From Lineus longissimus (Eukaryota; Nemertea; Pilidiophora; Heteronemertea; Lineidae), in NCBI RefSeq assembly GCF_910592395.1, contig NC_088316.1, positions 6,574,001 to 6,638,000 of the forward strand: a stretch of DNA of 64,000 nt, read 5' to 3'. The notes under the pieces were generated by a model. The model did not search any database. It was not told where the DNA came from and was given only the letters and a program-made list of their open reading frames with translations. Of this stretch, positions 22,065 through 33,969 are shown piece after piece. The first letter of the stretch is position 1. Every line of letters begins with the position of its first letter. Both the position numbers and the translations under genes were made by a program.

Positions 22065-24044
22065 AGCTCATATCTAATTACAGACGCCAACAGATAACCA
22101 CAGGGGAAGACAAAAGGCCGGTTTTGGGGGTCCTTTTCTGCGTTCAATCCGTCAAATTCTATGCGAGCCTCAGCTGAATACAAAACCCATTACAAGATTC
22201 ATTCATGCTTCTGTCCTGTCATCGTCATCAACCGGCGCCGAGTCTATTACACAATCGTGTTTCTATACGCGGAGAGCAACAAATACGACGCAAGTGGGTT
22301 AAAACGGAAATGAAACGAACCGCCACCAAAATAAGCTTTTTCTTCTGTATATTCCACCCTGATTTCAAAAATATTCGCATCAGATTTTAGGGTGGTCTAG
22401 AGAAGGGTTCTGGTAGGAAAATGAGTTTGATCAACAGTGTGCCTTCGAAATGTAGCTCAAAAGTATAAGGGCTGGTGTATACATGGAATCGTAAATTCGT
22501 AGATTAATCGAAATCGACACAAAGGCGAAGATGGCATAGCCGGTAACGTCATCACCATTGGACAACTTGGTGTCGCCAACTTATTGTCCATCCAGATGTA
22601 GTTTGTTGAAATATACATATTTATAGATCCAAGAAGATTCATCAGCTTGGTGTTTTAGATTGATAAAAGTTCTTTTATCACAAACAGAAGTATTTACCTA
22701 GTATCTATTTCGTCCTGTTACTCTAAGTAGTGAGCTTTCGCACCGGTACGGTATAGCCAAACGACGACATTTATGTCATCAAAATATGCGCTCGAGTGAC
22801 GCGTACATACAGGTTTTTTCGGATAGTCTATACGCAAGCAGCTCATAACGCGTATGTAAAAAACGGATAATAAAACTAGAGTATGTTTCAGTCTTGCATG
22901 TAACCAGTGAGTCGTCGTTCACACAGCGTTTTCGTTTAGGTTTTCTTCATTCAAACAATGAGACATAATTATTTGATGTTTTGTATTCAATTGATGTTAT
23001 ATTTTCCTCTTGTAGTGAATGGCCTATCCGTGTTAAAAGGCATGTTAACTTTGACAAGACTGGGCATTTCGCAGGTGATCGATTAAGTGATCGACTACCG
23101 GTAGGTAATCATTCCGGGTGCTCTTGTGACGTGTGCACATGTTCCCATCAGTCGCAATCTAATTTTCGACGTCCACCAAGCTTCGTACGCGTTTGTTGAA
23201 AACGCTTACAGAAATCATCTAAGGCCTTGCAAGTCGGAATGATATCAAGCTTTTTTGGAAAGAGATTCCTCATACCCTTTATATCTTGCATTTGCTATTA
23301 TCTTTTCTATGATCGTTGAAGCTGTAAATGCCACATTTTGCCGTTGAAATGTAAGCTCTAACCGTCCAAACACGTTCTCCCTGGCTTGTTGCGTTGGCTG
23401 CGCCACGGGACAGAAATTTTCATTCAGATAGCGGTGTAAGGAAAACATCTCTGGAAATAACTGTCTCCCTACATTTGTTCTTTTCCAGGATCGTCCCATT
23501 TACTATGGTGCGAAAGTAATTATGGGTCCCACGTCTTAATAGTCCTACCCTATTGTTCACAGATTTTCAGGGATTTATGGCCTGTGAAACGAATGTCTTG
23601 CATAGTGTGAAATTGAATATCTTATTTGGCACCCCTGTTTGACGTTTCTTTACAAATGGGGTCACGTTAAAACGTGACTTTCACCCTGTCACAACGGGAC
23701 GGTAACTATAATATGTCAAAGAATACAAGACTGGCTTGCAGTTTAATGAAAATTTTATTGTCATTCATGATATAATAATATCTGTTTCTATATTACATCG
23801 GATGGGAGAGGACGTAAAAGGCCCATACCCACATAAGTGATTCGGAGAGTTCCTTCCAAGGCACTTGTTATTTTACGCCGCGTTGCCCACGAAAAACAAT
23901 TCGTATCTTCGTCGGGAAACGCTCTTAATCGCTTGTGTCAAAAACAGATTAGTTCAAAAAACCTCTAACTTGGATTTCCTTAATTTTTCTTTTCAATGAA
24001 ATTGCCACTTTTCAGCCCTACCTGGTGGTCGCAGTTTTTGGAGG
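22065..24044. other. No assigned gene; one unassigned 84-codon frame
   Basis: A minus-strand frame at 23245-23499 reads protein-like ('LFPEMFSLHRYLNENF', 'ENVFGRLELTFQRQNVAF') but matches nothing I recognise and has no partner exons. A 25-base stretch at 22730-22754 recurs inverted near 25322-25346 ('GAGCTTTCGCACCG' core) and could mark ends of an old 2.6-kb element. I could not confirm this. Confidence 0.35.
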
Positions 24045-24500
24045 ATTGTACTACATGCACACACTACAAAGTTTTCACATGTATTACTTGTAACCTTGTT
24101 GTTGGAAGTACAAAAGGAAACTAATCAAAGTAAATCCTATTTTTAAACACAGTGAGCTATTATTGCTAATTTCCATATTACTACCCACGATTGGCCTAAG
24201 CTCTACCATTGCAACACTCATTATTTATTCATGTGTGTGTACACCAGCGGCACATAGAGGGATAAAAGAACACAACAGGACCATTGCCTCAAAATTTGGC
24301 TAAGTTGTAAAAACAGCTGTACAAACAATGCAACATGGTGATGAATTGTTTAATTGAAAGACTAATAAATAATGCCATTGGGTAGAAAAGAGGAAATGCA
24401 GCTCATTGGTACAAGAATCGTCTGAATCGGTAGACTGGTGCCTGATCTACAGCTGCCGAAAGAAAGGCTGTATTTCTGGTATTTTGAGTTAATGGTTTGT
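24045..24500 (-). repeat. Dispersed repeat, inverted partner of 5820-6205 plus 7045-7165
   Basis: The reverse complement reproduces both flanking parts of the 5.8-7.2 kb repeat without the 840-bp middle segment. This copy therefore shows the uninterrupted arrangement. Confidence 0.75.
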
Positions 24501-24692
24501 TTGAACTAATCCGTTTTTGCTTATGTTGATGTAGACGTAATAGGTTGATACATGTGACTTCTTCTCTTATCAAAATGGCCTTATTGGTATTTGCCGTTTC
24601 CAATCAAGTTGTCACGTCAGGCTGAAGGAAATCGAAAACTTGCGCTCTTCTCGTTATCCGCGATTACAGGAGGGTAACGAGTGCTATGAACC

Positions 24693-24886
24693 ACCGGTGT
24701 AAAAGAAATGCAATTCACCCCGGAATCTAAATCCGGTCCTTTTGTTAAAGTGAATAGAGTCGCCGAGTTCCTTTGTTGAAGATTATGTGGCTAAACCTAA
24801 CCAAACCATTAACCACATTCGTTGACAATACACAGCTATTGTATGGGGTCCTGCATTCCTAGGACGTCCATTCTTTTTACACCGGT
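24693..24886. mobile_element. Small TIR element (MITE-like), 194 bp
   Basis: The ends are inverted: 'ACCGGTGTAAAAGAAATG' on the left and 'CATTCTTTTTACACCGGT' on the right. It has no coding capacity. Flanks resemble each other loosely (ATGAACC/ATGACC), not a clean target duplication. Confidence 0.6.
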
Positions 24887-25072
24887 ATGACCAACCCCAT
24901 GTCTCATTCATGTTCCTTTCGATCACATTCTTCAGAGCAGATTAAATCCGTAACAAAAAAAGAAAGAAATTGATTAAGCCAGTATATCAAATTGACGTAA
25001 CTTAAGAGACTAATCGACCTGGTAGGTACAAAAGCATGGTCGTCAACAATGGTACTATCCGGCTAGGCCTGA

Positions 25073-25243
25073 CCGGTGTAGAAGTTTAAAATGTCCTAGG
25101 ATAAAATGTCCGGGAACAAAGGATTATATTATGCGCTGAGCTATTGACGGTCATTGCCTCTGCAGAACCATATGCCATAATCTGTCAGAATACAATAGGC
25201 CCGGACACTTTTTCTAGGGGGACACTTTTTACTTTCACACCGG
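25073..25243. mobile_element. Small TIR element (MITE-like), 171 bp
   Basis: The left end 'CCGGTGTAGAAGTTTAAAAT' matches the complement of the right end ('CCGGTGTGAAAGTAAAAAGT' read inward), and the similarity runs through 'GTCCTAG' and 'GTCCGGG'. It shares the CCGGTGT terminus with the element at 24693. No clean target duplication was seen. Confidence 0.6.
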
Positions 25244-26386
25244 CTTAATTTGCGAAACGGGTCAAAACGAACCGTCTTACCAGTAACAGATACACATAAC
25301 TAAATATAGTCGGCTTGATTAACCGTGCGGTGCGAAAGCTCGCTATATGGCATCGAACGACAATTTGTATGATAATTCATATTTCTCGGGTTATTGCTTG
25401 CCAAAATATCGCGCGATTGTAAGGCGAGCTGCAAGGCACTGGTGGAATCGAACCCGCATGCATGTTACATTATTGTACGAATATTTCATTACATAAGTTT
25501 GGGTTTTCTCAAGTCCGCCGGAAGCGGATGTATATAAGTATACGTTTAAGTTTTGCTACAAGTTGTAGATCTTAAACTCTCTACTACAAAACATAGCAAC
25601 TGACCATGACGTGTATGTGGTGAGCGTTCGGTCATTGTCATGGTTGTGAAAAATTGAGTTAATTTTACAAAAATGCCCGACAACAATCTGAAATCTGACA
25701 GGGTTAAAGCAATTTAAGGTCTGGTTGATAACACAATCTACATATACATGTAGCTATCCCACTGACATGTTGTTGCCCATGTCAGGATTCCCTGGCAATC
25801 TCTCATACGCAACATATTTTTGAATTCCATTATCGTGTGCAAAAGAAAAGTTTAGTACGCGTTTTAACAAATATCTGGGGCCAATATCTATGAAACGATT
25901 CCCTCGTTGCTAATATCTCCTGTCATGCCTGAGGCAACTAAGTTTTAGAAGCTTATTCCTGTGAAAAGTGTTCTATTAGGGACATACCTTCGGCGAAAAC
26001 CATGGCAGGCAGTAACGGCGAGAATCAATCATCGTTCAATTGCTGCAACCGACTTAGTCCTAAGGGAAATGTGGACTCGGATGATGGTTTACTCTCATAA
26101 AGAGCAGTCCCTGTAAGGGAGATTCTTTCAGAAACCCCCCCCCCCCCCCCCCGAGTGGTAGGTGCATTTGACGTAATAGTATAGCTTAGTATATCACTGG
26201 CACAAGCTTTTTATAACTAGGAAATTACTTTAAATGTTCCTGTCATGTTATGTAACCTTGAATAAGTGCTATACAAAATGTATCTGGGTAGGGTGTGAAA
26301 GTATACATGCTGAATGTAGGGGTACGTACAAACCTCACTTCGAGTGGATCAACAATAATTCAAGTTTCTCAAAACCAATGTCAACC
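25244..26386. other. No gene; C-tract
   Basis: Contains a run of about 16 C at 26137-26152. No supported exon. Confidence 0.4.
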
Positions 26387-26882
26387 TGTGGAATCAGTTG
26401 CAACATCTCCGATCATCTCCCGCCACTCCGAGAATTGGCCCAGCACCTCGCCGAGTAAATCCAGCCACGGACTGTAAACAAAGTCCTCGTTTGGACCGTT
26501 TATCCATCTTACAGCTTCCTCACTGTGGCGAGGCTATGCCAGGACACCGAAGGAGTCATGATGAGGCCTTCAAACCGATGTTGCAACTCTTGCTTCAGTG
26601 TTTGAGCTGTTATAGTTCAAAAGTATTCTTCGATTTCTCTCTCACGCGCAACTGTAACAGCTGAAACGGCGGAACCAGAAATGCAACATCAGTTTGAAAA
26701 CCTTAACCTAACTCCTTGGTGGTCCTGGCATAGCCTCGTCAAAATGGGAAAGCTCTCATTTCGCTGCGAGGGCCTTGTTTATAGAGGTAGTCTTCAGTTG
26801 GTGGCTGGATTTTTTCGGAGAGATGGTTGGCCCTGACTCGCAGAGGTTGGACATGCTCGGAGAGGGTGCAGCTGATTCCACG
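26387..26882. repeat. Long inverted repeat (hairpin), arms of about 235 bp
   Basis: Left arm 26387-26622 and right arm 26648-26882 are diverged inverse copies: 'GTGGAATCAG' and its inverse at the edges, 'GAGGCTATGCCAGGAC' against 'GTCCTGGCATAGCCTC' inside, and a loop of about 25 bases. It could be a fold-back transposon or a source of hairpin RNA. No target duplication or coding frame that I recognise. Confidence 0.8.
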
Positions 26883-27372
26883 GGGTGAATGTGAGCTTCC
26901 TGCTGATACAGATTAATGCAAGATAATAAGCTCATTATATATTTCTAAAATTATAAATAATTTTGATTCAAAGGCTCTAGTCTCGACCGTTATCATGTTC
27001 TGGAAAAAGACAAGGAGGGATTGAGGATTTAATACCGGCCAACAGGATGAGCACGGCATGCTTTCTATGAGAAACTGACATGGTGACGAGTAAAGGATAA
27101 TCACTGCACGTTTGTATCGGATGTCAACGGAGTGTAATAAACCGGAGTAATGAACTTATGAAAGGGTTTTGGATTCAACCATCTGCCAAACAATAGCCTG
27201 ACACTCAATCTCCCCCCAAATGTTTCGTTCAAGCTACATGTGTCGGTTAGGTTCGATGTACAGTAAATCGCGGCAGAAATACAGGCATACACAGATGGGT
27301 ATAATCGAGGTGGTGCAATGGGGACGAGTTGTACTCCCCCAATCTGACTACCAGTTGGACCCTACCAGTGGG
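26883..27372. other. Upstream region of the secreted peptide gene
   Basis: No exon seen. The last 100 bases lead into the TATA box at 27373. Confidence 0.4.
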
Positions 27373-27380
27373 TATATAAG
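27373..27380 (+). promoter_or_regulatory. TATA box (TATATAAG) of the secreted peptide gene
   Basis: TATATAAG lies about 25-30 bases before a likely transcription start near 27403. A short non-coding first exon ends at a strong donor (TTCTG|GTAAGT, 27455/27456). The chain TATA, exon, donor, acceptor and ATG supports a true promoter. Confidence 0.65.
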
Positions 27381-27919
27381 GTGATCAAGTCCTCACTATA
27401 GACCACATTCGCCTCATCCTCGGAGAAGACGTAACGACAAGACTTTGTATTTCTGGTAAGTTTACTCTCGTATATTCATTTTACAGAATTTCTGTTCGAA
27501 TTTTGTTGCGACGACTTGCACGTATTGGTCAGATAATTTGCTCCGATTTATGGGTCCCCGCCGCTTCCTTCCGAGCGACCTAGTCTTTTTCTAGGCTTTG
27601 CGGAAGCGGTTAACTCCAATACATCGAAGCCTTTCTCGGTCGCACTTCAGTTTGATCACTGACCCTCGCCACGTTGTTGCATACCGGTGCCATGGTCCTC
27701 GTCTGTTCTTGTGCAAGGGGGAAGTGTTCGATAGACCGTTTTGAAATTTCTGGGCCTAAATATTTTTGCAGTGGCTTACATTTTGATTGTACGGCTTACA
27801 TTTTGATGGAGTTGTTGAATCCCGCCCTTTTCTAGGGTCCGATTGCCATTCGTAATGAACTAGATTATCTCTATCGTCTTTTCAGTTGCATTCGGCTGTC
27901 GCAGAATTGAACCCTGAAA

Positions 27920-29530
27920 ATGAAGGTAGGTTAGTTTCCTTTTCTAACCTAGGGTGACTTGCCTTTTTTTGTAATTGGGGGCAAGTCGAAATTATTTATT
28001 GTCCCTACATTTTACGACTTTTAGAACACAGTGGAACATATGAAATGAAACTTCGAACTATCGTGTATGGAAATGCCCCCATTTACTTTATTTCTTCTCC
28101 TTGTAACTACGTAGAGCCATATGTCGTATATTTGGTATAACAAAACTTCCATCTAGGTCGTACGAATACGACCACATTTGAAAGTCGGCCAGTGGATAAT
28201 AGCCATTGTATGCTTTGTATGTCGCTGTGCATTGTGCCGCTGGCCGACTTTCGTTCGAATGTGGCCTATGTAACGATTGTAGGTTTCTCGCGTCGCCTTG
28301 CTGGATGCCACGTTTTTCAAAGTTCTTTCTCCAATTGCCGCGCTTTTTTAGGGGAATCGGGGAATCGCTGTTTTGCCGGTTATGCCACACACAAATATTC
28401 CAAACGCAAGGGGTTAATTCGACAAACATTTCGGTATCGTTCCTCTCGACTGTGTTGTCGAAAAACTGGATTTTAAATGATGTCAAAATGGCTGGTAAGC
28501 GCAGTTTTTGAAGAAATCGCGGCAGAAATTGACACGAAAGCTTCAGGTTGTGTTCTGTGATGCAAGGCCACAACAATTAAGGAGCTAAGAATCCTAACAA
28601 ATTTGACTAGACCATACCAGAATGACGCAGACCTTTGTCGGGTTAACCCCTTGTGTTTGGATTACTGAAGTGTAACAATTGCCCTGGCTTACATTTGGTA
28701 CACACGTAGGACGATTATAATCAAGGTGGATTAGTCAAAAGTTTCTGAAAATGCAAGACGAGCCCCCCCCCCCTGATGATATGCGCATTGCCGTTTGATA
28801 CCATTGAACATTGTTCAATCGAGATAGACGGTCGGAGGGCATCACGGATTTGTCGAATGGTTATGCCATCATATTCTGCTCCTTCGTGTTTCCGTCGATT
28901 TCATAGTAGGGGATCAGAATGACAGGCGCCCGCCAGCACTTCATTTTAGTATCAATAAGATTTGTTTCATTAATGAATATTCGTTGCCTATCGTAATTTA
29001 TAGAATTATAAAGTATAGTGGTAAGATCACGGGTGATAAGTTCACTCCTAATTTCAACCACTTCTCAATCGGCTTACTATTTGAAGACCGGCAGGTTTGA
29101 TCCAATCGGTACGAGAAGCGGCCTTGGCTTGTTCAATACATATTGCACTGGGGGCGGTTCTGCACCAAGTGAATGAAATCTGAGCAGGTAGGGACTTGCA
29201 TGGTTGTGTGTTGTTAATAAACCAGGTTCAAAACTCGTTCTCTGTCAAGTCAGTTATCGATCATAGATCATACTAGCATACTAATTCTTATTGCTTGTGT
29301 TGCAGGCTGCCTGTGTACTTATTGCTCTGGTTGTCGTGATGGGCTGCACGGATGCCCTTTGGATTTTTGGCGACGGGGGGAAAAGCAGCTGCGCGATCAA
29401 ATGTGACAACGACTACGCAAACTGCATCAAGTGCCAGTATAAAACTCCCCCGGCTGACCCAAAATTATTCAGGCGTCAATGCATCGGAACGTGTAATGTT
29501 CATAACACCAACTGCAACAAGAAATGTTAG
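27920..29530 (+). CDS. Secreted 8-cysteine peptide, spliced gene
   Basis: Model: non-coding exon about 27403-27455, exon 27905-27925 holding only ATG AAG (27920-27925), and last exon 29306-29530. Introns are 27456-27904 and 27926-29305, both GT-AG (donors GTAAGT and GTAGGT). The product has 76 residues: Met-Lys, a hydrophobic signal core 'AACVLIALVVVMGCTDA', then a mature part starting about 'LWIFGDGG'. That part holds eight cysteines in two similar modules, CX3CX6CX2C and CX3CX6CX3C, joined by 15 residues that include PPADP. Four disulfides are expected. The stop is at 29528-29530 and a polyadenylation signal follows. I know no family with exactly this spacing; host defence or another secreted role is inference. 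A disabled duplicate is at 4087-4311. Confidence 0.85.
28168..28270. repeat. Hairpin in the second intron
   Basis: 'CCACATTTGAAAGTCGGCCAG' (20-base core) and 'CTGGCCGACTTTCGTTCGAATGTGG' (core ACTTTC..GAATGTGG) are inverse with a loop of about 55 bases. A MITE is adjacent; this may be a separate fold-back remnant. Confidence 0.6.
28398..28662. mobile_element. MITE with TA target duplication in the second intron
   Basis: The left end 'TTCCAAACGCAAGGGGTTAA' and the inward-read right end 'ATCCAAACACAAGGGGTTAA' continue to match through 'CGACAAA'. TA flanks both sides (28396-28397 and 28663-28664). At 265 bp with no coding frame of its own, it fits a Tc1/mariner-type MITE. Confidence 0.7.
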
Positions 29531-29835
29531 TACTATCTGAACCGGCTAAAGTGGTTGCTAAAGCGACCTGGTATATGAGTCAATAAAAGTATCTAAGGAA
29601 TACATTTTTCGTATTTGTCTTTTTTGTAATGTAATTTCTGGATTTTTGTTGGATGTGATCGGATGTTGCCCCAACTAAATTCTTCATCCACCCATTCCAA
29701 CTGTCTCGGTGGCGGGTCTCCAACCCAAGCTGTGGTACTTCAGTCCATCGAACATGTCCATCAATCTCGTCCCCAAGTTGCCCCTCTATCGTTTTGTCTC
29801 GCTTATGCACTTCTGTAGTCTCGATCTCGGGAAAA
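29206..29835 (+). repeat. Segmental duplication, copy B (partner 3990-4660)
   Basis: It includes the end of intron 2, the last exon, the polyadenylation signal and about 250 bases downstream. This is the copy whose gene is intact. Confidence 0.85.
29582..29587 (+). terminator. Polyadenylation signal AATAAA of the secreted peptide gene
   Basis: AATAAA 52 bases after the stop codon, conserved at the same place in the disabled duplicate. Confidence 0.75.
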
Positions 29836-30904
29836 TACTCGAGCTATTCAGATCTCCAAACTGGCATTTTCCATTCCGGTGTCTCGGCGGATATAGTCCC
29901 CCTGGAGTCGGTCTGGTAGCATTGTATTTGACCAATTAAGCAGCATGATCTATTATACCGCTAACCCTAACCAAAACATTTAGCAATGCGGGCTATTGTT
30001 GCGGGCTATTGTTACACGGACTATCAGCCCAAGGACTACTATCCCTTGCACACCTGTCCCATATTTTGTATGCACCCCATCGGAAATTTGTCAATACGGC
30101 ACCCGATAATGTCTATGAATCGTCTAATCATGAAAGGTATTTCATTCAGTAGTACAAGGCGAAAATCGCACTCGCATTCAATGATCCAGAAAGACTGCTT
30201 TGTTCACAGTTGAATCGACAAACTCTAATTGAACAAATCTTGTCAAATAGCTAGTCGGAGTGAATGTGAATCCCTCAAACCCGATGCAAGCATACTTTTA
30301 CAAAAATGGTTGCTTGCAGTTGGAAATTATTTGCCCTCGGAGAAAACTAATTTGGGGGTGTATATAAAGAGTGACTACGGTATGCTCGGCAGACGGCGAT
30401 ATGGAGGTTTGATTAGCCGGGACGGTAAACTATTTTACAAACCAAGCTGTCACTAGGAGTATATCCGGATGACCTCGAGGAACCAGGATCGGCCACTGTC
30501 ATGATTGTCTGTTCGATTACTAGCGCACGTTCTAGTTGGTAGTGGGCGACCCTCTGGAGTGGGTTACTTCGACATAAAATGGCCGCCGCACATGACTTTT
30601 GAAAAAAAGATGGCAGACGATCATCCTGTAAATGCTGGCTTTGCGATATACACAAAAGCATCGGGCTATAGTCCTTTGGCAAACCTAGAAGAACTGTTGG
30701 AAGAAATTGATGTGAAAAAATGGTAAGGTTAGTGAGTAGTTTTTGTAGACGCACACCCGGTCGTGAGTCTGGTCATTTTACACTAAATTCAGTGGGTTGG
30801 CCCGAGAGCGTTCTGGCTTGGGCATGCGCTTCAAGGCGCTAGATCCGATACTTACTCGGGCACGGCGCTATAAATCGAACACTCTATTAATGGGGTTGAC
30901 CGTG
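29836..30904. other. No gene recognised between duplication blocks
   Basis: A few short frames (for example 30505-30726) have no recognisable domain. A short match to 4695-4745 is at 30458-30500. Confidence 0.35.
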
Positions 30905-31195
30905 GGCATTTTTGGCTGGAACTTGAAATCAAAGCATTTCATGACTTCTTCAAAAGTGAATGACTTCTTCAAAATGAAGTGAAATGCCAAGGCATGGTTT
31001 CCCAGCAGACTCCCAGCCTTTAAATTGACATTCTCTTGGTTCTTAAAATTCTAATTGCTATAAGTTCAAGCCAAGATAGTAGTATATATTGTTGACCCCT
31101 AAAAACTGACGGGTCCAATACACATTCAGAGTAAGACCGAAGCAGAGCTCTCGAGAATGTTCGTGATGTGCATTTGGATCTTCTACTGAATATAC
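30905..31195 (+). repeat. Second block of the segmental duplication, copy B (partner 5565-5805)
   Basis: Same orientation and order as copy A. It carries about 60 extra bases near 31075-31135 and an 18-base local repeat 'GTGAATGACTTCTTCAAA'. Confidence 0.7.
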
Positions 31196-33787
31196 CCATT
31201 GCCTCGCTTTCGATTTGAGCACTGGGGGTATTTTCTACAGACGCCGTAGTGTGTACATCGCGCGAGGGCGTCCAGTAGTACATAAAATCTTCGAACGAAA
31301 GTGTATACACTATTCAACCACTGACCTCTACGTTGGCTGGGGAAAGGGCATGGTGATGTTTTCTTTCTTCAATGACAACGTTTATTTTTTATCTCTGGCG
31401 CCTGACTAACGAAAACGAGGCTGGTGAATTCAAGGTGGATGCCATCGAAAGTCGGTCGCCTGAGTTGGTAAAAAAATCGCCATGTCCTTTCCTAGCCACC
31501 GTAGACCTCCGCACTGATACGGTTCGGCTTTCATGTAAAGTTACTGTATCTTTTCATTACCTTTAATCAGCGCCAACATATCGCCCAACATATCGCTCAA
31601 AACAGAGGTTTAAGTTCTTCGGTTTATCATCAAGTTGGAATGGGCCAACATTTTTGGTTTGTCAATTTTGATGCTGTAACGGAATCTCATAATCGAGATA
31701 TCAAATTATGCATTTTTGAGGAATTTAAGAATTGGAGACCTTCCTGATGATAAACAGAGGAAATGGGGGTGATGTATTGGCGTTGATTAGTTTTAAATAT
31801 GCAAATAGTTTTGTCAATTTGGTAAATTTATCTTTTCATTACATTTTTAAAATAAAAGCCTAGCAATACATGACCGAGGCCAGTAACTGAATGAAACGTA
31901 TTTCGTGTCAAGAATCCGGCAACTACGAACGTATGGTTTCAGCGTTGGGACGGAGCTCTCTCTGGTCGGGGGTACCCAAGCCAATTCCGCACAATTCTCC
32001 GATCAGCTGAACATAGCCATTACAAATGCTCCGTTTAAAGGTTGATATATACCCATGCGTGGCGCAAAACAGCCCAACTTCAACTCGTGATAATTCATTG
32101 ATAACAATGATTTTAAAAAATTGATACGGTACGACATGAAGCATCGAAGTGAAAATTCCCCCTAAATAAGTGAATCGTATTTCTGAATTACCCGGGAAAA
32201 TGTATTTTCTAGGAAGATCAAACAATCACCTTGGTCAATTTTATGTCAACATGTCGCATCGAAGCATACTCTGTTGGAAAGGACGCAGCCATTCCTAGCG
32301 CATGTCCGTACAACCGACGATTATTTAAAAAGTTCTTTGTTAATCATAGGCAAAATTAGAATAGCTTTTACTCCACATTAATTTCTCTATTTCGGAAATT
32401 TCGCGGAAATCTACTCGAAAACCCAAAATTCGCGGTTCTACAGACAAGCTCTAAGTAGGTTAACAGCATATTTCCATTTTACGAAATTTTCAAAATGTTT
32501 TATAAAAGTGGAAAAAAACTGCTTGACATTTTGAAACGTTATCATACGTCGATTTGTATAATACTAACACGTGCCCACCAGAGTGCGTTTCGAAATAATA
32601 TGCGCAAATCGGCGAAGAGTCTAGACAATTATGATTCATTATGTTAAACTTCAATGAATAGCTTGGAATGTGCTTGCCTTGGGGGAAACTCTTTGACTAT
32701 ACAGATCGACCTTAAAGCAAACGCTAGCTAGAAATTCACTGATTTCTATGTGATCTTTATTTGAATGACTGACTCTGGGTGAACATATTATGTGGTATTT
32801 TTTAATTGGTACATTTCCCTTTATCACTCTATACCGGGCTCTGTTGAAAACCAAGATGGCGCCTGGTTTGGAATCCATCAATACAAAAAACTTGACCTCA
32901 AAAATCATATGTACAGTTGTCGCTTTCCGTGGTACACTTTCTTCTTACTCAAAATTCAAGATATTTACACTCGGCCGTGACCGTCCCAACGCAGTGATTG
33001 GAAATCTACCACTGGACAACAAGATTTATCCCAAGGTGGGTGCCATATGGACAATTTGAACGTCTAAACTTCTCGTACTAATTTGGCTAGGCTAGTAGGC
33101 GTTGCATGTTAATTAATTTGGTGCTTACGACAGAATGCCGCTTGGGGCATCCTCTGCCCAGTAATTTTCTCGCGTGTAGCAATGCGAGTATCGCCCTCTC
33201 GCTCAATAGAATTAACTCCTTCACATACTGTGTGCTTGGGATAAATTATTCCTTATCTCCACTCTTAACCCTGGCATGCAACATGGCATACGAAGTCACA
33301 CCACTCCGATAATCGTGTCTGGCACACAGGACAAGCTGGTCAGACTTTGTGTACTGATTGTTATTCGGTTGATTCTATAGCCCATTTGGTGAGTGAAACC
33401 GGTGAGGAATCATTCGCGATATCTCGTTCCACTTCCCAGTCACTTGGATTTGATCCCAACCTCTATTTCCGGGGACAACTTGTGGCTGCACCGTAGCCCC
33501 TGGTAACGCCCCTACGTCACATGCTGCGTCACCCCCAGAATACAGAGGATTGGATTGGATTGATGTTCATATGACTACCAGTTGCAAAATCTTAGTTTTC
33601 ATGTTTATCATCGAATGCCAATAAATCGAGTTACGTCATCGACATTTATGTAAATTGTCGGATGCGCATTGACCCTGGGACTCGAGGTTGATTTGATCCT
33701 CGGCCATCGGCTAATAGGATGGTTTAGCAGCCCTCACTACGAAGAGCTCTCGTCTATACGAACGACGAAGAAGGTAATTGTATATTG
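31196..33787. other. No gene recognised
   Basis: About 2.6 kb with no exon I can support and no strong repeat. Confidence 0.45.
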
Positions 33788-33789
33788 TA

Positions 33790-33967
33790 CAGTAGAACCT
33801 CTCAATTGAGGACACCTTCGGGACTGACAAGTGCCGTCCATAATAGAGAGGTGTCCTGATAAGAAAGGTCAAATTGAATGGAAACAACAAATTTGGGACT
33901 AAAACTAGTGTCCCTAATAGAGAGGTTGTCCTTAATAGAGAGGTGTCCGCTAAGGGAGATTCCACTG
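33790..33967. mobile_element. Tigger/pogo-type MITE with TA target duplication
   Basis: The ends are 'CAGTAGAACCTCTCAATTGA' and, read inward, 'CAGTGGAATCTCCCTTAGCG'. TA flanks both sides (33788-33789 and 33968-33969). The interior repeats 'AATAGAGAGGTGTCC'-like segments in both orientations. The CAGTRGAACCTC terminus and TA target are characteristic of pogo/Tigger-derived MITEs. Confidence 0.88.
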
Positions 33968-33969
33968 TA

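Noticed and set aside
25415-25480. tRNA-like B box on the minus strand (GGTTCGATTCC)
   Set aside because: No A box or acceptor stem upstream at the right distance, so neither a tRNA nor a convincing SINE.
28088-28576. 162-codon minus-strand open frame
   Set aside because: It lies in the intron of the secreted peptide gene, spans a hairpin and half of a TA-flanked MITE, and shows no domain.
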